Assembly (NCBI RefSeq): GCF_030232585.1
Contig: NZ_JASPJX010000007.1
Span: 62,001-126,000, forward strand
From: Corynebacterium sp. MSK008
GTDB lineage: Bacteria; Actinomycetota; Actinomycetes; Mycobacteriales; Mycobacteriaceae
Direction of reading: 5' to 3'
Length of the DNA: 64,000 nt
Positions within the stretch are counted from its first letter, which is position 1. Every line of letters starts with the position of its first letter. The translations under genes and the position numbers were made by a program. This document shows, piece after piece, positions 1-10,754 of the stretch. Below the pieces are notes generated by a model. It did not search any database. It was not told the origin of the DNA and saw nothing but the letters and a program-made list of their open reading frames with translations.

Positions 1-528
1 GTGCTCGAGCACTTCGGCCACGGTACCCGCCGCGATGGTGTCGTCCTCACGCAGCTCCGCCGCCAACCAACGGGCGATCGCGTTGGTGGTGAGTAGACCA
101 ACGCACTCGCCGCCTTCGTAAACGGGGAACTGGGCGAGCCCCTCGGAGGCGATGATCTCCAACGGCTCGTGGATGTCGGTGTCAGGGGAGAAGGTGACCA
201 CGCGCTGGTGCTCGATCACTTCCAAAGCCAGCGTCGGGGCGAGCAGAGAATCCCGGATTCGTTCGATCTCAGCGACCGTTTCCGGCAGCGGCTCGGCGAT
301 CGGGCGCAGGTTGTCGTACTCGCCGTGGCTGATCGCGTTGCGCAGATCAGCGAACTCCTGCAGCGTCTCGGATTGCTCGAGCGTGATGACGCCCTTCTTC
401 GCCGCCAGCCGGGCCATCCAGGAAAACGAATCGGACCGTTTCGCGTCCAGCTCGCTGCGCAAGAATTTCTCGATGGAATTGAACGCAGCAAGAAACGGCA
501 CGGCGCGGTTGGGCTCAGCATTGCTCAT
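1..528 (-). CDS. CBS-domain protein, partial (C-terminus beyond the window)
   Basis: The frame is open from an ATG at 528 down to the window edge, giving 176 codons with no stop, so the C-terminus is missing. Residues 1 to about 100 look helical, with a charged start (MSNAEPNRAVPF) and an acidic stretch; I recognise no family for this half. Residues from about 110 (VIEHQRVVTFSPDTDIHEP) through QFPVYEGGECVGLLTTNAIA have the typical pattern of a CBS domain, an adenosyl-ligand sensing module that usually occurs in pairs, so a second CBS copy may lie outside. The gene follows the metallopeptidase gene on the same strand after about 170 bases that contain nested inverted repeats. The substrate or partner is unknown. 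Confidence 0.75.
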   Translation of the reverse strand, partial: MSNAEPNRAVPFLAAFNSIEKFLRSELDAKRSDSFSWMARLAAKKGVITLEQSETLQEFADLRNAISHGEYDNLRPIAEPLPETVAEIERIRDSLLAPTLALEVIEHQRVVTFSPDTDIHEPLEIIASEGLAQFPVYEGGECVGLLTTNAIARWLAAELREDDTIAAGTVAEVLEH

Positions 529-566
529 GCCGGCCACTGTAGCGCCGTGCCGCGGCCCCCATCCGC

Positions 567-636
567 GGATCCAGCTATCAAGACCCAGCTAATCGGCCCC
601 CAGGGGGCGATAAACGAGGTGCCACTAGCTGGATCC
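567..636. repeat. Nested inverted repeats between metallopeptidase and CBS gene
   Basis: An 11-bp perfect inverted repeat has arms 567-577 (GGATCCAGCTA) and 626-636 (TAGCTGGATCC). Inside it, 592-611 forms a second GC-rich hairpin, atcg(g)cccc against ggggcgat with one bulged base. A further short hairpin, CCCC-GAC-GGGG, follows at about 639-649. Transcribed from the minus strand it could terminate or process the message of the upstream metallopeptidase gene, but there is no T-run after it, so its role is open. Confidence 0.5.
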
Positions 637-697
637 ATCCCCGACGGGGTGAAGGGGAGAGGGATGCGCTAGATCTCGTGCGCGGAGAGTCGGCGGT

Positions 698-1618
698 TTA
701 GCTCTTGTACACGCCGCGGTTGAGCGTGTCGCAAGCAGACATCTGGCCGGTTTCGTAGCCGGAATTAAACGCCTGCATGCGCTGCTCGGACGAGCCGTGC
801 GTCCACGCGTCCGGGTCGACCTCGCCGCCGGAGCGCTTCTGGATGTTGTCGTCGCCGATGGACTGCGCCGCCTGGAGCGCCTGCTGCAGTTGCTCGTCCG
901 TGATCGGTTCCAGTGCCGCGTTCTCGCCCTTGGAGGCGTGGTGTGCCCACAGGCCCGCGTAGCAGTCGGCCTGCAGCTCGATTGCCACCGCGGCGGAATC
1001 CTCGCCCGGGTTCTTGTAGTCGCTCAAACCCAGGGTGCCCTCAAGGTTTTGGATGTGGTGGCCGTACTCGTGGGCGGTGGCGTACTCCTGCGCCAGCGGG
1101 CCGTTGGAGCCGCCGAGCTGGGACAGCTGGTCGAAGAAGCTCACGTCCAGGTACGCGGTGGTGTCCTGCGGGCAGTAGAACGGGCCGGTGTCCGAGCTTG
1201 CGTAGCCGCAGCCGGAGTTCACGCTGCCTTTGAAGATGGTCATTTCCGGTTTGGTGAACTGGGTTTCGGACTGGGCGGGCAGCACATCGGCCCAGACTGC
1301 GTTCAGCGACCCCATCGTCGCTGCTGCACGGCAGTCGTCGTACTCGTTGGAAGAACCGGCCTCCTGGCAGTGCTCCAGGGAGTACTCGCCCTGGGACTGC
1401 GACTGGGAGTCGCCGCCGCCACCGAGAATGCCGTTGAAAGCGCCGCTGAAGTACAGCAGAGCAAGCAGGACCAAAATGATGGTTCCGCCGCCGCCTCCGC
1501 GCAACAGGAGCGGCAGCAGCATCATCGCGCCGTTGCCCATGCCGCCTCCGCGGCCGCCACCGGAGCTGGTATTGACGTTGCCGCCTTGGCCCTGTGCGTA
1601 ATCGCCTCTGAAAGTCAT
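698..1618 (-). CDS. ypfJ: Membrane-anchored neutral zinc metallopeptidase (YpfJ family)
   Basis: This 306-residue protein has a Gly-rich N-terminus (residues 12-45), one membrane segment at about 44-63, and then an extracytoplasmic catalytic part. The zincin motif HEYGH lies at 183-187, and a downstream ELQADCYAG supplies the likely third metal ligand, the arrangement of the neutral zinc metallopeptidase (YpfJ) family. Several cysteines (CQEAG, CGYA, FYCPQ, CDTLN) fit an exported fold with disulfides. Start ATG 1618 is back to back with aspS, 158 bases away. In corynebacteria a putative secreted metalloprotease occupies this place next to aspS, which agrees. The physiological substrate is not known. 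Confidence 0.85.
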   Translation of the reverse strand: MTFRGDYAQGQGGNVNTSSGGGRGGGMGNGAMMLLPLLLRGGGGGTIILVLLALLYFSGAFNGILGGGGDSQSQSQGEYSLEHCQEAGSSNEYDDCRAAATMGSLNAVWADVLPAQSETQFTKPEMTIFKGSVNSGCGYASSDTGPFYCPQDTTAYLDVSFFDQLSQLGGSNGPLAQEYATAHEYGHHIQNLEGTLGLSDYKNPGEDSAAVAIELQADCYAGLWAHHASKGENAALEPITDEQLQQALQAAQSIGDDNIQKRSGGEVDPDAWTHGSSEQRMQAFNSGYETGQMSACDTLNRGVYKS

Positions 1619-1628
1619 GGTCAGAATT

Positions 1629-1673
1629 GTGCCAAATAACTAGGGCATGTGTGGGATCTGGGTCATTTGGCAC
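1629..1673. repeat. Inverted repeat in the divergent aspS/metallopeptidase promoter region
   Basis: Nine-base perfect arms GTGCCAAAT (1629-1637) and ATTTGGCAC (1665-1673) are separated by 27 bases, just upstream of the metallopeptidase start. A second short repeat, CAAAGT (1716-1721) with ACTTTG (1731-1736), overlaps a candidate aspS -10 box TAAACT (1728-1733). Either could be an operator. I know no regulator with this consensus, so this is only a description. Confidence 0.35.
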
Positions 1674-1776
1674 TTGTGTCGGGCCTTCGGCAAGAGGGGG
1701 CCGGACGCGCCGTGACAAAGTGCCGGGTAAACTTTGCCAGGTTAGATTCGCCATCACGTGGAAGGACGTGGAAACC

Positions 1777-3585
1777 GTGCTGCGCACTCACCTTGCGGGG
1801 AACCTGAATAAAGAACTCGAAGGCCAAACTGTCACTCTCACCGGCTGGGTGGCCCGTCGTCGTGACCATGGCGGCGTGATCTTTATCGACCTGCGCGACC
1901 GCTCCGGGTTGGCCCAGGTGGTCTTCCGTGAGTCTGAGGTTGCTGAGGCTGCACACGACCTGCGCAGCGAGTACGTCATTCAGGTCACCGGCACCGTCGA
2001 GCCGCGCCCGGAAGGTTCCGCGAACCCGAACCTGGCTTCCGGCGAGATCGAGGTCAACGTCACCGAACTGAAGGTGCTGAACAAGGCCGCGGCGCTGCCG
2101 TTCCAGATCGAGGATGCGTCCTCCAGCGAGGTCGGCGAGGAAGCCCGCCTGCGCTACCGCTACCTGGACCTGCGCCGCGAGCGCCAGGCGAAGGCGATGC
2201 GTCTGCGCGCCAAGGCGAACCAGGCGGCGCGCCGCGTACTGGACAACCACGAATTCACCGAGATTGAAACGCCGACGCTGACCCGTTCCACCCCGGAGGG
2301 CGCGCGTGATTTCCTGGTACCGGCGCGTCTGAAGCCAGGCTCCTGGTACGCGCTTCCGCAGTCGCCGCAGCTGTTCAAGCAGCTGCTCATGGTGGCCGGC
2401 ATGGAGCGCTACTACCAGCTGGCGCGCTGCTACCGCGACGAGGATTTCCGCGCTGACCGCCAGCCGGAGTTCACCCAGCTCGACGTCGAGGCCAGCTTCG
2501 TCGATCAGGACGACATCATCGAGCTCGCCGAGGAAATCCTGGTCGAGCTGTGGAAGCTGATCGGCTACGACATCCAGACCCCAATCCCGCGCATGACCTA
2601 CAAGGAAGCAATGGAGAAGTACGGCTCCGACAAGCCGGACCTGCGCTTCGACATTCCGCTGGTGGAGTGCACCGAGTTCTTCAAGGACACCACCTTCCGC
2701 GTATTCAAGGCCGAGTACGTCGGCGCTGTGGTCATGGAAGGCGGCGCTTCCCAGCCGCGCCGCCAGCTCGACGCATGGCAGGAGTGGGCGAAGCAGCGCG
2801 GCGCGAAGGGGTTGGCCTACATCCTGGTCCAGGAGGACGGCGAGCTGACCGGCCCGGTGGCCAAGAACATCACCGACGAGGAAAAGGCAGGAATCGCCGA
2901 GCACGTCGGCGCGAAGCCGGGCGACTGCATCTTCTTCGCCGCTGGTGAGACGAAGGCGTCCCGCGCACTGTTGGGTGCCGCCCGCGGTGAGATCGCCCGC
3001 AAGCTGGACCTGATAAAGGACGGCGACTGGGCGTTTACCTGGGTCGTTGATGCGCCGCTGTTCGAGCCGGCGGCGGACGCAACCGCGTCCGGCGACGTGG
3101 CGCTCGGCCACTCCAAGTGGACCGCCGTGCACCACGCGTTTACCTCCCCGAAGCCGGAGTTCCTGGACAACTTCGAGGAGAACCCGGGCGAGGCGCTCGC
3201 CTACGCCTACGACATCGTCTGCAACGGCAACGAGATCGGCGGCGGCTCCATCCGTATCCACGAGCACGACGTGCAAAAGCGCGTGTTCGAGGTCATGGGC
3301 ATCACCGACGAGGAGGCGGACGAGAAGTTCGGCTTCCTGCTGGACGCGTTCCAGTACGGCGCCCCGCCACACGGCGGCATCGCATTCGGCTGGGACCGCA
3401 TCGTATCTCTGCTCGGCGGCTTCGAATCCATCCGCGACGTCATTGCGTTCCCGAAGTCGGGCGGCGGCGTGGATCCGCTGACTGACGCGCCGGCGCCGAT
3501 CCCGGCGGAGCAGCGCAAGGAGACCGGCGTGGACTTCAAGCCGAAGAAGGGCACCGAGGCCGAGGCGGCAGGCGCCGAGAAGTAG
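1777..3585 (+). CDS. aspS: Aspartyl-tRNA synthetase
   Basis: Class II aminoacyl-tRNA synthetase charging tRNA-Asp with aspartate in the cytoplasm. I place the start at GTG 1777 ([10 protein letters not shown]), because homologues begin here and GGAAGG lies at a suitable distance upstream; the reading frame is open further 5' but that part is not family-like. The product has 602 residues, normal for the bacterial type with the GAD insertion. Visible parts are the OB-fold anticodon-binding domain ([19 protein letters not shown]), class II motif 2 ([19 protein letters not shown]) and motif 3 ([16 protein letters not shown]). The His in RRRDHGG matches the residue linked with non-discriminating AspRS enzymes that also charge tRNA-Asn. 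That would need a GatCAB amidotransferase elsewhere and is inference. Confidence 0.96.
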   Translation: MLRTHLAGNLNKELEGQTVTLTGWVARRRDHGGVIFIDLRDRSGLAQVVFRESEVAEAAHDLRSEYVIQVTGTVEPRPEGSANPNLASGEIEVNVTELKVLNKAAALPFQIEDASSSEVGEEARLRYRYLDLRRERQAKAMRLRAKANQAARRVLDNHEFTEIETPTLTRSTPEGARDFLVPARLKPGSWYALPQSPQLFKQLLMVAGMERYYQLARCYRDEDFRADRQPEFTQLDVEASFVDQDDIIELAEEILVELWKLIGYDIQTPIPRMTYKEAMEKYGSDKPDLRFDIPLVECTEFFKDTTFRVFKAEYVGAVVMEGGASQPRRQLDAWQEWAKQRGAKGLAYILVQEDGELTGPVAKNITDEEKAGIAEHVGAKPGDCIFFAAGETKASRALLGAARGEIARKLDLIKDGDWAFTWVVDAPLFEPAADATASGDVALGHSKWTAVHHAFTSPKPEFLDNFEENPGEALAYAYDIVCNGNEIGGGSIRIHEHDVQKRVFEVMGITDEEADEKFGFLLDAFQYGAPPHGGIAFGWDRIVSLLGGFESIRDVIAFPKSGGGVDPLTDAPAPIPAEQRKETGVDFKPKKGTEAEAAGAEK

Positions 3586-3592
3586 GCCAGCG

Positions 3593-4855
3593 ATGGGCGA
3601 TACGCAGGAGATCATCCGCGCAGCCGCCGACATACTGACCAAGCGCTACGGCGGCGAGCAGCAGCTTGTCGACGTCGAAAGGCTCGACGGCTCAGGGCTT
3701 GCGGACGTGTTCCGGGCACGTGTTGTGAACAACCCGTTTTTCCAGCACCGCTCGGTAGTGGTGAAGCACTCGCCGGCTACCGGCGACGAGCTGGCGGACG
3801 CGGCGTTTTTGCGGGAGACGGTGGCGTACCAGTTCGCCACGTCGTTAAGCGAGGAAGTGCGCCCGGGCCCGGTGCTGCTGGGCTACGACACCGCGCAGCG
3901 CATCCTGATCATTTCGGATCTGGGTGATGGCCGCACGCTCGCGGAACTGCTGCAGGACGCCGACCCGGACACCCATGTGGATCTCCTGCGTCGCCTTGGC
4001 CGCGCGCTGGGCAAGATGCACGCCGGTACCGCGGACGACGAGGACGCATTTAACGTGCTGTTCCAGCGCATGACGCGTTCGCGGAAGAACTCGGCGAACC
4101 TGCAGCTTTTGCGTGACCGCCTGCTGTCGCACCGCATCCGCATTGGCGTGGAGTTTTTGGAAAACGCCGGCATCGACATCCCGGGGGAGGTCCGGTTCGC
4201 CGCCACGAACGTGCGCACCCGGCTGCTGCGCGGCGGCATGCGCGCGTTCACGCCGTTCGACCTGACCCCGGACAACATCATCCAGACCGGCAACTCCTTC
4301 CACTTCCTGGATTACGAGTGGGCGGGTTATAGAGACGTCACCTTCGACGTGGCGTTTGTGGTCGCCCGCTTCCCGGTCTTCCTTGCGGCGCAGCCGTTCA
4401 ACGCTGCCGCCACGGAGGCGTTCGTCGACGCGTGGGTGAGCGAGGTGCGCGGCATCTGGCCCAGCGTGGAGCACCCGGATACGCTCCAGGCGCGGATCAC
4501 CGCGGGCCTGATCGGTTGGGCAATGAGCAGCGTGGCCATGCTGGATCCGGTCAGCCCGGCCGAGTTGGTGGAGCATGACGCCAAGCTCAAGGAGGACTTC
4601 GAAGCCGCCGGCCTCGACGTGTCCGGCCTTGGGCCCTTGGAGGAAGGATTCGAGACAGAAGATGGTGGCAGTGAGCACGCCGGAGACGTGCTGCGGCCGC
4701 CGTCGAAGGGGCCGTTTACCGCAGACGAAGCGCTGGTGCGCCGGGACTTGCGCGAGACGTTCGAGTCCCTCGCCGCATTCGCTGGCACCGGCAAGGACCC
4801 CGCGTACCGCACCATTAGCGAGTTCGCGCAAACGCTGGCTGAGCGCTTGCGCTAG
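3593..4855 (+). CDS. Kinase-fold phosphotransferase (APH-like), function unknown
   Basis: This 420-residue protein starts 8 bases after aspS, with an ATG and only a weak GUAGG ribosome binding site. The fold resembles aminoglycoside/choline kinase-like phosphotransferases. An N-lobe (residues 1-110) ends in a hinge-like [15 protein letters not shown] catalytic-loop-like FDLTPDNII follows, where the usual HxDxxxxN has Phe for His, and then a metal-binding [11 protein letters not shown]. Residues 330-370 ([14 protein letters not shown]) look like an acidic linker. The same position after aspS is held by a conserved hypothetical gene in corynebacteria. The substrate cannot be told from sequence; antibiotic resistance should not be assumed. 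Confidence 0.6.
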   Translation: MGDTQEIIRAAADILTKRYGGEQQLVDVERLDGSGLADVFRARVVNNPFFQHRSVVVKHSPATGDELADAAFLRETVAYQFATSLSEEVRPGPVLLGYDTAQRILIISDLGDGRTLAELLQDADPDTHVDLLRRLGRALGKMHAGTADDEDAFNVLFQRMTRSRKNSANLQLLRDRLLSHRIRIGVEFLENAGIDIPGEVRFAATNVRTRLLRGGMRAFTPFDLTPDNIIQTGNSFHFLDYEWAGYRDVTFDVAFVVARFPVFLAAQPFNAAATEAFVDAWVSEVRGIWPSVEHPDTLQARITAGLIGWAMSSVAMLDPVSPAELVEHDAKLKEDFEAAGLDVSGLGPLEEGFETEDGGSEHAGDVLRPPSKGPFTADEALVRRDLRETFESLAAFAGTGKDPAYRTISEFAQTLAERLR

Positions 4856-4866
4856 GAGGCGATCGC

Positions 4867-6228
4867 GTGGAGCAAGAGGGACTATTCGCGGCCGCCGGCG
4901 GCACGAATAGCCGCGGCGATTCCGACAACCGCGGCACCGCCTTTTTCGAGGCGGGGGCCTCGGCACCACTAGCCGCGCGCATGCGCCCGCGAACCCTCGA
5001 CGAGATTGCGGGCCAGCGGCACCTGCTCAGCGAGGGTAAGCCGTTGCGAAGGCTTATCGACGGCTCCGGGGTCGCCTCCGTGATCCTCTACGGACCGCCG
5101 GGGACCGGCAAGACCACGATCGCCTCGCTGATCGCGTCTGCGATGGGGCAGAACTTCGTCGCGCTCTCAGCGCTGTCCTCCGGTGTGAAGGAAGTGCGTG
5201 CCGTGATCGACGAGGCACGCCGGGACCTGATCCGCGGCGAGAAAACCGTGCTGTTCATCGACGAGGTGCACCGATTCTCTAAGACCCAGCAGGACGCACT
5301 GCTCGCCGCCGTGGAAAATCGCACCGTGCTGCTGGTCGCGGCGACCACGGAAAACCCGAGCTTCAGCGTTGTTGCACCGTTGCTGTCGCGTTCGCTGCTG
5401 CTGAAGCTGGAATCCCTCGACGCGGACGACCTGCGCGGGGTGCTGGACCGTGCGATGGCGGACGAGCGCGGATTTGGCGGCGAATTCGAGCTCGACGACG
5501 CCGCGCGGGACCAGCTGGTCCTCCTCGCCGGCGGCGACGCCCGACGCGCGCTGACGTACCTGGAGGCCGCGGCAGAGGCAGTGCAGCCGGGGGAGACCAT
5601 CATCGTCGACACAGTCAAAGAAAACGTCAACCGCGCGGTGGTGCGCTACGACCGCGATGGCGACCAGCACTACGACATCGTCAGCGCGTTCATCAAATCC
5701 ATCCGCGGCTCCGACGTCGACGCCGCGCTGCACTACCTGGCGCGGATGATCGAGGCGGGAGAGGACCCGCGGTTCATCGCGCGGCGCCTGGTCATCCACG
5801 CCTCCGAGGACATCGGCATGGCGGACCCGACCGCGCTGCAGACCGCCAACGCCGCCGCGAACGCGGTGCAGTTCATCGGCATGCCGGAAGGAAGGCTTGC
5901 GCTCGCGCAGGCGACGATCCACTTGGCCACGGCGCCGAAGTCGCCGTCGGTGATCCAGTCCATCGACCGCGCGTTGGCGGACGTGCGCGCGGGCCACGCC
6001 CCGCCGGTGCCGGCGCACCTGCGCGACGGGCACTACGAAGGCGCGAAGGCCATGGGCAATGCGGTGGGCTATGTCTATCCCCATGATGATCCTTTGAGCG
6101 TCGTCAAGCAGCAGTACATGCCCGACGGTCTCGAAGATGCTGTCTACTACGAACCCACCGACCACGGCGCGGAGCGGCGGATCAAAGACTTCATCGGGCG
6201 GCTGCGTGCCCTCGTCCGCGGGCGGTGA
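4867..6228 (+). CDS. rarA: Replication-associated recombination protein A (AAA+ ATPase)
   Basis: RarA (MgsA) is a clamp-loader-like AAA+ ATPase acting at stalled replication forks and single-strand gaps. The 453-residue product has Walker [10 protein letters not shown], Walker [12 protein letters not shown], sensor 1 in [10 protein letters not shown] and the C-terminal tetramerisation region ([19 protein letters not shown]) seen in the family. The first 25 residues are Gly/Asn-rich and variable. The GTG start at 4867 is preceded by TAGGAGG, which overlaps the stop of the upstream kinase-like gene, so the two are translated from one message. Confidence 0.93.
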   Translation: MEQEGLFAAAGGTNSRGDSDNRGTAFFEAGASAPLAARMRPRTLDEIAGQRHLLSEGKPLRRLIDGSGVASVILYGPPGTGKTTIASLIASAMGQNFVALSALSSGVKEVRAVIDEARRDLIRGEKTVLFIDEVHRFSKTQQDALLAAVENRTVLLVAATTENPSFSVVAPLLSRSLLLKLESLDADDLRGVLDRAMADERGFGGEFELDDAARDQLVLLAGGDARRALTYLEAAAEAVQPGETIIVDTVKENVNRAVVRYDRDGDQHYDIVSAFIKSIRGSDVDAALHYLARMIEAGEDPRFIARRLVIHASEDIGMADPTALQTANAAANAVQFIGMPEGRLALAQATIHLATAPKSPSVIQSIDRALADVRAGHAPPVPAHLRDGHYEGAKAMGNAVGYVYPHDDPLSVVKQQYMPDGLEDAVYYEPTDHGAERRIKDFIGRLRALVRGR

Positions 6229-6301
6229 CACCGGGCGGCGTCCGGGCGCGGGGTAGAGTAAGCGCGGATAAAAACCGGCGCTGCTGAAAGGACAATCACG
6301 C

Positions 6302-8968
6302 GTGCAGACCCATGAGATCCGAGAGCGGTTCACCAACCACTTCGTCGAGGCCGGCCACACCCCGGTGCCGAGCGCCCCGCTGATTCTGGACGACCCGACG
6401 CTGCTGTTCGTCAACGCCGGCATGGTGCCGTTCAAGCCGTACTTCCTGGGCGACCAGACTCCGGATTTCGAAAACGGCACCGCCACCTCGATTCAGAAGT
6501 GCGTGCGCACCCTGGACATCGAGGAAGTGGGCATCACCACCCGCCACAACACGTTCTTCCAGATGGCCGGCAACTTCTCCTTCGGCCAGTACTTCAAGGA
6601 AGGCGCAATCACGCACGCCTGGACCCTGCTCACCGGCGCTGTCGAGGACGGCGGGCTGGGCCTGGACCCGGATCGTTTGTGGGTGACGGTGTACCTGGAC
6701 GACGACGAGGCTGCCTCGATCTGGCGCGACAAGATCGGCATCCCGGAAGAGCGCATCCAGCGCATGGGCATGGAGGACAACTTCTGGTCCATGGGCATCC
6801 CCGGCCCCTGCGGACCGTGCTCTGAGATCTACTACGACCGCGGCCCGGAGTACGGCGTCGAGGGCGGCCCGATCGCCGACGACAACCGCTACATGGAGAT
6901 CTGGAACCTCGTGTTCATGGAGTCCATCCGCGGCGAGGGCGACAAGAAGGGCAACTTTGAAATCATCGGCGAGCTGCCGCAGAAAAACATCGATACCGGC
7001 ATGGGCATCGAGCGCGTCGCCTGCCTGCTCCAGGGCGTGGACAACGTCTACGAGACCGACCTTCTGCGCCCCGTCATCGACGCCGCCGTCGAGCTGACGG
7101 GCGCGAAGTACGACGCCGGCAACAAGGACGACGACGTGCGTTTCCGCGTCGTCGCCGACCACGCGCGCACCGGCATGATGATCATCCTCGACGGCGTGAC
7201 CCCGTCCAATGAGGGCCGCGGCTACATCCTGCGCCGCCTGCTGCGCCGCATCATCCGCTCCGCGCGCCTGCTGGGTTCCACCGGCCCGGTGATGGAGACC
7301 CTGATGAACACCATCATGGACACCATGACCCCGTCGTTCCCGGAGATCGCGGACAACCGCGAACGCATCCTGCGCGTCGCCGTTGCCGAGGAGAAGGCGT
7401 TTTCTAAGACGCTGGAGGCAGGCACCTCGCGTTTCGACGAGGCCGCCTCGGCCGTGTCTGCGTCCGGCGCCAAGGTCCTGCCGGGCGCGCAGGCCTTCGA
7501 GCTGCACGACACCTACGGGTTCCCCATCGACCTGACCGTGGAGATGGCGCGCGAGGCCGGCCTGGACGTGGACATGGACGCCTTCAACGCCGCGATGCAG
7601 GAGCAGCGCGAGCGCGCAAAGGCCGACAACAAGGCGAAGAAGCACCGCAACGTGGACGAGTCGCTCTACCGCGAGTGGGTGGACGCCAACCCGACCGAGT
7701 TCGTGGGCTACGACCAGCTCACCCACGACGCGAAGGTGATCGGCCTGGTGCGCGACGGCGAGAAGGTCGGCGAGGTTGCCCAGGGCGACGAGGTCGAGGT
7801 GATCCTGGATGTCACCCCGATGTACGCGGAGTCCGGCGGCCAGATGGCCGACCGCGGGCGCCTACTCATGGGCGATACCATCCTCAACGTCAACGATGTG
7901 CAGCGTGTAGGCAAGAAGCTGTGGTTGCACAAGGCCACGGTGCAAAACGGCGGGCTCGACCTGGGCTCCACCGTCACAGCCGAGGTGGACGGCGCCTGGC
8001 GTCACGGCGCGCGTCAGGCGCACTCCGCCACCCACCTGATCCACGCCGCGATCCGCCAGGTGCTCGGCCCCACCGCAGTCCAGGCTGGTTCCTTGAACAA
8101 GCCGGGTTACCTGCGATTCGACTTCAACTACACCGACCAGCTCACGGACGCGCAGCTTGAGGAGATCGCCACGATCACCAACCAGGCGGTGGACGCGGAC
8201 TTCGCGGTCAACACCATCGAAACCTCGCTCGAGCACGCGAAGGAGATGGGGGCGATGGCGCTGTTCGGCGAGAGCTACGGCGACACCGTGCGCGTGGTGG
8301 AGATCGGCGGGCCGTTCTCCGTCGAGCTGTGCGGCGGCACCCACGTCGAGCACGCCTCTCAGATCGGCCCGGTGGCTGTCCTCGGCGAGTCCTCCGTCGG
8401 CTCTGGCGCGCGCCGCATCGAGGCCTACTCTGGCATGGATTCCTTCAAGTTCCTGTCCAAGGAGGCCGCACTCGCTTCCGGGCTGGCTGCGGAGCTGAAG
8501 GCACCGACCGAGGAGCTGCCGGACCGCATCGCCCAGCTCACCGAGCGTCTGCGCGCGGCCGAGAAGGAGATTGAGAACCTGCACCGTCAGCAGCTTCTGG
8601 CGTCCACCGCAAACCTGGCGGATGAGGCGCAGTCGGTTGGCGTGCACCGTGTCGTCGCAAAGCAGCTGCCCGAAGGCATCAACACCGGCGACCTGCGCAC
8701 GATTGCCAACGACCTGCGCGGCAAGCTGCAGGCGGAAGACGCCGTGATCGTGCTGTTGTCCCAGGTGGACGGCAAGGTGTCCCTGGCCGCTGCTGCGACG
8801 CCGCAGGCCGTGGAGTCTGGCGTGAAGGCCGGCGACCTGGTCAAGCTGATCGGCCAGTACGTCGACGGCAAAGGCGGCGGCAAGCCGGACCTGGCGCAGG
8901 GCACCGGTGCTAACCCCGCCGGAATTGCGGACGCGCTGCGCGCGGTGCGTGAGTCCCTCGCGGGATAG
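6302..8968 (+). CDS. alaS: Alanyl-tRNA synthetase
   Basis: Class II synthetase for tRNA-Ala, 888 residues, full length. The aminoacylation domain starts at [19 protein letters not shown]. The editing domain carries the metal-binding HSATHLIHA and CGGTHVEHA pairs that clear mischarged Ser/Gly-tRNA. The C-terminal DHHA1/C-Ala domain ends in the Gly-rich [14 protein letters not shown]. The GTG start is preceded by GAAAGGA at about 6284-6290. A candidate -10 TAGAGT lies in the 73-base gap after rarA. No T-box structure is apparent there. Confidence 0.97.
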   Translation: MQTHEIRERFTNHFVEAGHTPVPSAPLILDDPTLLFVNAGMVPFKPYFLGDQTPDFENGTATSIQKCVRTLDIEEVGITTRHNTFFQMAGNFSFGQYFKEGAITHAWTLLTGAVEDGGLGLDPDRLWVTVYLDDDEAASIWRDKIGIPEERIQRMGMEDNFWSMGIPGPCGPCSEIYYDRGPEYGVEGGPIADDNRYMEIWNLVFMESIRGEGDKKGNFEIIGELPQKNIDTGMGIERVACLLQGVDNVYETDLLRPVIDAAVELTGAKYDAGNKDDDVRFRVVADHARTGMMIILDGVTPSNEGRGYILRRLLRRIIRSARLLGSTGPVMETLMNTIMDTMTPSFPEIADNRERILRVAVAEEKAFSKTLEAGTSRFDEAASAVSASGAKVLPGAQAFELHDTYGFPIDLTVEMAREAGLDVDMDAFNAAMQEQRERAKADNKAKKHRNVDESLYREWVDANPTEFVGYDQLTHDAKVIGLVRDGEKVGEVAQGDEVEVILDVTPMYAESGGQMADRGRLLMGDTILNVNDVQRVGKKLWLHKATVQNGGLDLGSTVTAEVDGAWRHGARQAHSATHLIHAAIRQVLGPTAVQAGSLNKPGYLRFDFNYTDQLTDAQLEEIATITNQAVDADFAVNTIETSLEHAKEMGAMALFGESYGDTVRVVEIGGPFSVELCGGTHVEHASQIGPVAVLGESSVGSGARRIEAYSGMDSFKFLSKEAALASGLAAELKAPTEELPDRIAQLTERLRAAEKEIENLHRQQLLASTANLADEAQSVGVHRVVAKQLPEGINTGDLRTIANDLRGKLQAEDAVIVLLSQVDGKVSLAAAATPQAVESGVKAGDLVKLIGQYVDGKGGGKPDLAQGTGANPAGIADALRAVRESLAG

Positions 8969-9111
8969 CCAGTGATGTAATGCGTGACACGCCGAGTCAG
9001 CGCCCCGCAGGTTCCACAGGAAACGGTTAGGTTTAACCAAGGCCAGTTGACCGCCCCGCCGTCGACCGGCCTGTTGCTCACGTAGCCGTCGAAGGTGGAA
9101 AGGACACACGG

Positions 9112-9600
9112 ATGAAGGTGCAGCCAGACACCCCGGGGCTCGACGACCCGGGGCAGGGCCGCCGCATCGGCATCGATGTGGGCACCGTGCGCATCGGCGT
9201 GGCCTCCTCCGACAAGGACGCGACGCTGGCCACCCCAGTGGAAACGGTCCGCCGGGTCACCGGCTTCAAGGACCGCGACGGCGAGGACATCGAGCGTCTG
9301 CTGGAGCTTATCGACGAGCTGGATGCCGTGGAAGTTGTCGTCGGCCTGCCGTCGAACCTCAACGGCGACGGCTCCAAGAGCGTCAAGCACGCCAAAGAGA
9401 TCGCCTTCCGCATCAAGCGGCGCAGTAACGTGCCGGTGAAAATGGCGGACGAGCGGCTGACTACGGTCGCCGCCACACAGGCGCTGCGCGCTTCGGGTGT
9501 GCGTGAAAAGGACGCACGCGCCGTGATCGACCAGGCAGCGGCGGTGGAGATTCTGCAATCATGGCTGGACGGCCGTAAGAACTACCTCAAGGAGAACTAA
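9112..9600 (+). CDS. ruvX: RuvX/YqgF nuclease (16S rRNA processing / Holliday junction resolvase-like)
   Basis: This 162-residue RNase H-fold nuclease opens after a Pro-rich start with [15 protein letters not shown] (first catalytic Asp). It then has VVVGLP with DERLTT, and ends in the acidic [14 protein letters not shown] helix that completes the active site. Family members act in 16S rRNA 5' maturation and have been proposed as Holliday junction resolvases. ATG 9112 is preceded by GGAAAGGA. mltG follows after 2 bases, the usual ruvX-mltG-aroE order of actinobacteria. The 143 bases before it hold a small palindrome, GGTTA-GGTT-TAACC (9025-9038), of unknown meaning. Confidence 0.92.
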   Translation: MKVQPDTPGLDDPGQGRRIGIDVGTVRIGVASSDKDATLATPVETVRRVTGFKDRDGEDIERLLELIDELDAVEVVVGLPSNLNGDGSKSVKHAKEIAFRIKRRSNVPVKMADERLTTVAATQALRASGVREKDARAVIDQAAAVEILQSWLDGRKNYLKEN

Positions 9601-9602
9601 CC

Positions 9603-10751
9603 GTGACCCCACGACAAGCCGCCATGCGGCGCACACGGAGCACCGCAGTACTGGTTGCTTCGCTCCTGCTGATCATCGGCTTGATCGCCTGGATCGCCAT
9701 CGCCCGCGGCAACAACGTGTCCGATTTCGAGGGCACTGGCAACGGCGAAGAGCAGGTAGTGCAGATCAAGGAGGGCGCAAGCCTTTCTGCGCTCGGGCCG
9801 GAGCTGGAAGAGCGCGGCATCGTCGCCTCCGACAACGCGTTCCAGACCGCCGCGGCGAACAACCCGAACGCCGACAACATCCAGCCCGGCTTCTACCGCC
9901 TGCAGGGCGAGATGAGCGCCGATTCCGCCGTGGAGGCGCTGCTTGACCCGCAGCAGCGCATCACACCGCTGCAGGTCTACGGCGGTGCGACGTTGATGGA
10001 CATCAACATCCTCGGCGGGCAAAAGCGCCTGGGCATTCTCACCATGATCCAGCAGTCCGCTTGCGGTGAGCAGCCGGCGCCTGACTGCGTGAACTTGGAA
10101 GACCTGAACAAGGTTGCGGCAGAAGCGGATCCGGAATCGCTCGGTGTGCCGGAGTGGGCACGCGAGACGGTCGCCGGCCGCGCTGGCGATGCGAAGCGCC
10201 TTGAGGGCCTGATCGCCCCGGGCGAGTACATCATCGACCCGCACGCGGGCGCCGAGGAGATCCTCACGGACCTAATCACCCGTTCCGCCAAGCAGTACGA
10301 GTCCACCGACATCGTCGGCCGCGCCAAGGCTGTCGGCTTGACCCCGTACGAGTTGCTCACCGCGGCGTCGCTGGTTGAGCGCGAGGCCCCGGCAGGCGAG
10401 TTCGATAAGGTTGCGCGAGTCATCCTCAACCGTCTGGACGAGCCAATGCGCCTGGAGTTCGATTCCACGGTCAACTACGGGCTGCCGTCCGTCGAGGTCG
10501 CTACCACTGACGAAGACCGCGGCCGCGTGACCCCGTGGAACACTTACGCCATGGACGGACTGCCGCAGACCCCGATCGCCTCGCCGTCGATCGAGGCCAT
10601 CGAGGCGATGGAGAACCCGGCCGAAGGCAACTGGCTGTTCTTCGTCACCGTGGACAAGGACGGCACGACGATCTTCAACGACACGTTCGAGCAGCACCTC
10701 AACGACACGCAGCGTGCGGTGGACTCCGGCGTGCTGGATTCGCAGCGCTAA
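9603..10751 (+). CDS. mltG: Endolytic murein transglycosylase MltG (YceG-like)
   Basis: An inner-membrane lytic transglycosylase that cleaves nascent peptidoglycan strands and sets glycan chain length. It has 382 residues, with one N-terminal membrane anchor at about 15-38 (VLVASLLLIIGLIAWIAIA), a LysM-like region (residues 55-125) and the YceG catalytic domain. ASLVEREAP contains the catalytic Glu, followed by VARVILNRL and the conserved LEFDSTVNYGL. GTG start at 9603, two bases after the ruvX stop. Confidence 0.92.
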   Translation: MTPRQAAMRRTRSTAVLVASLLLIIGLIAWIAIARGNNVSDFEGTGNGEEQVVQIKEGASLSALGPELEERGIVASDNAFQTAAANNPNADNIQPGFYRLQGEMSADSAVEALLDPQQRITPLQVYGGATLMDINILGGQKRLGILTMIQQSACGEQPAPDCVNLEDLNKVAAEADPESLGVPEWARETVAGRAGDAKRLEGLIAPGEYIIDPHAGAEEILTDLITRSAKQYESTDIVGRAKAVGLTPYELLTAASLVEREAPAGEFDKVARVILNRLDEPMRLEFDSTVNYGLPSVEVATTDEDRGRVTPWNTYAMDGLPQTPIASPSIEAIEAMENPAEGNWLFFVTVDKDGTTIFNDTFEQHLNDTQRAVDSGVLDSQR

Positions 10752-10754
10752 ACG

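Noticed and set aside
3593..4855. Aminoglycoside resistance kinase
   Set aside because: The kinase-like fold is present but the catalytic His is missing and the context is housekeeping, so resistance is not supported.
6229..6301. T-box leader of alaS
   Set aside because: The 73-base gap is too short and lacks the T-box sequence and a specifier loop.
9001..9111. DtxR-type iron box around GGTTAGGTTTAACC
   Set aside because: Spacing and flanks differ from the 19-bp consensus; only a 5-bp palindrome remains.
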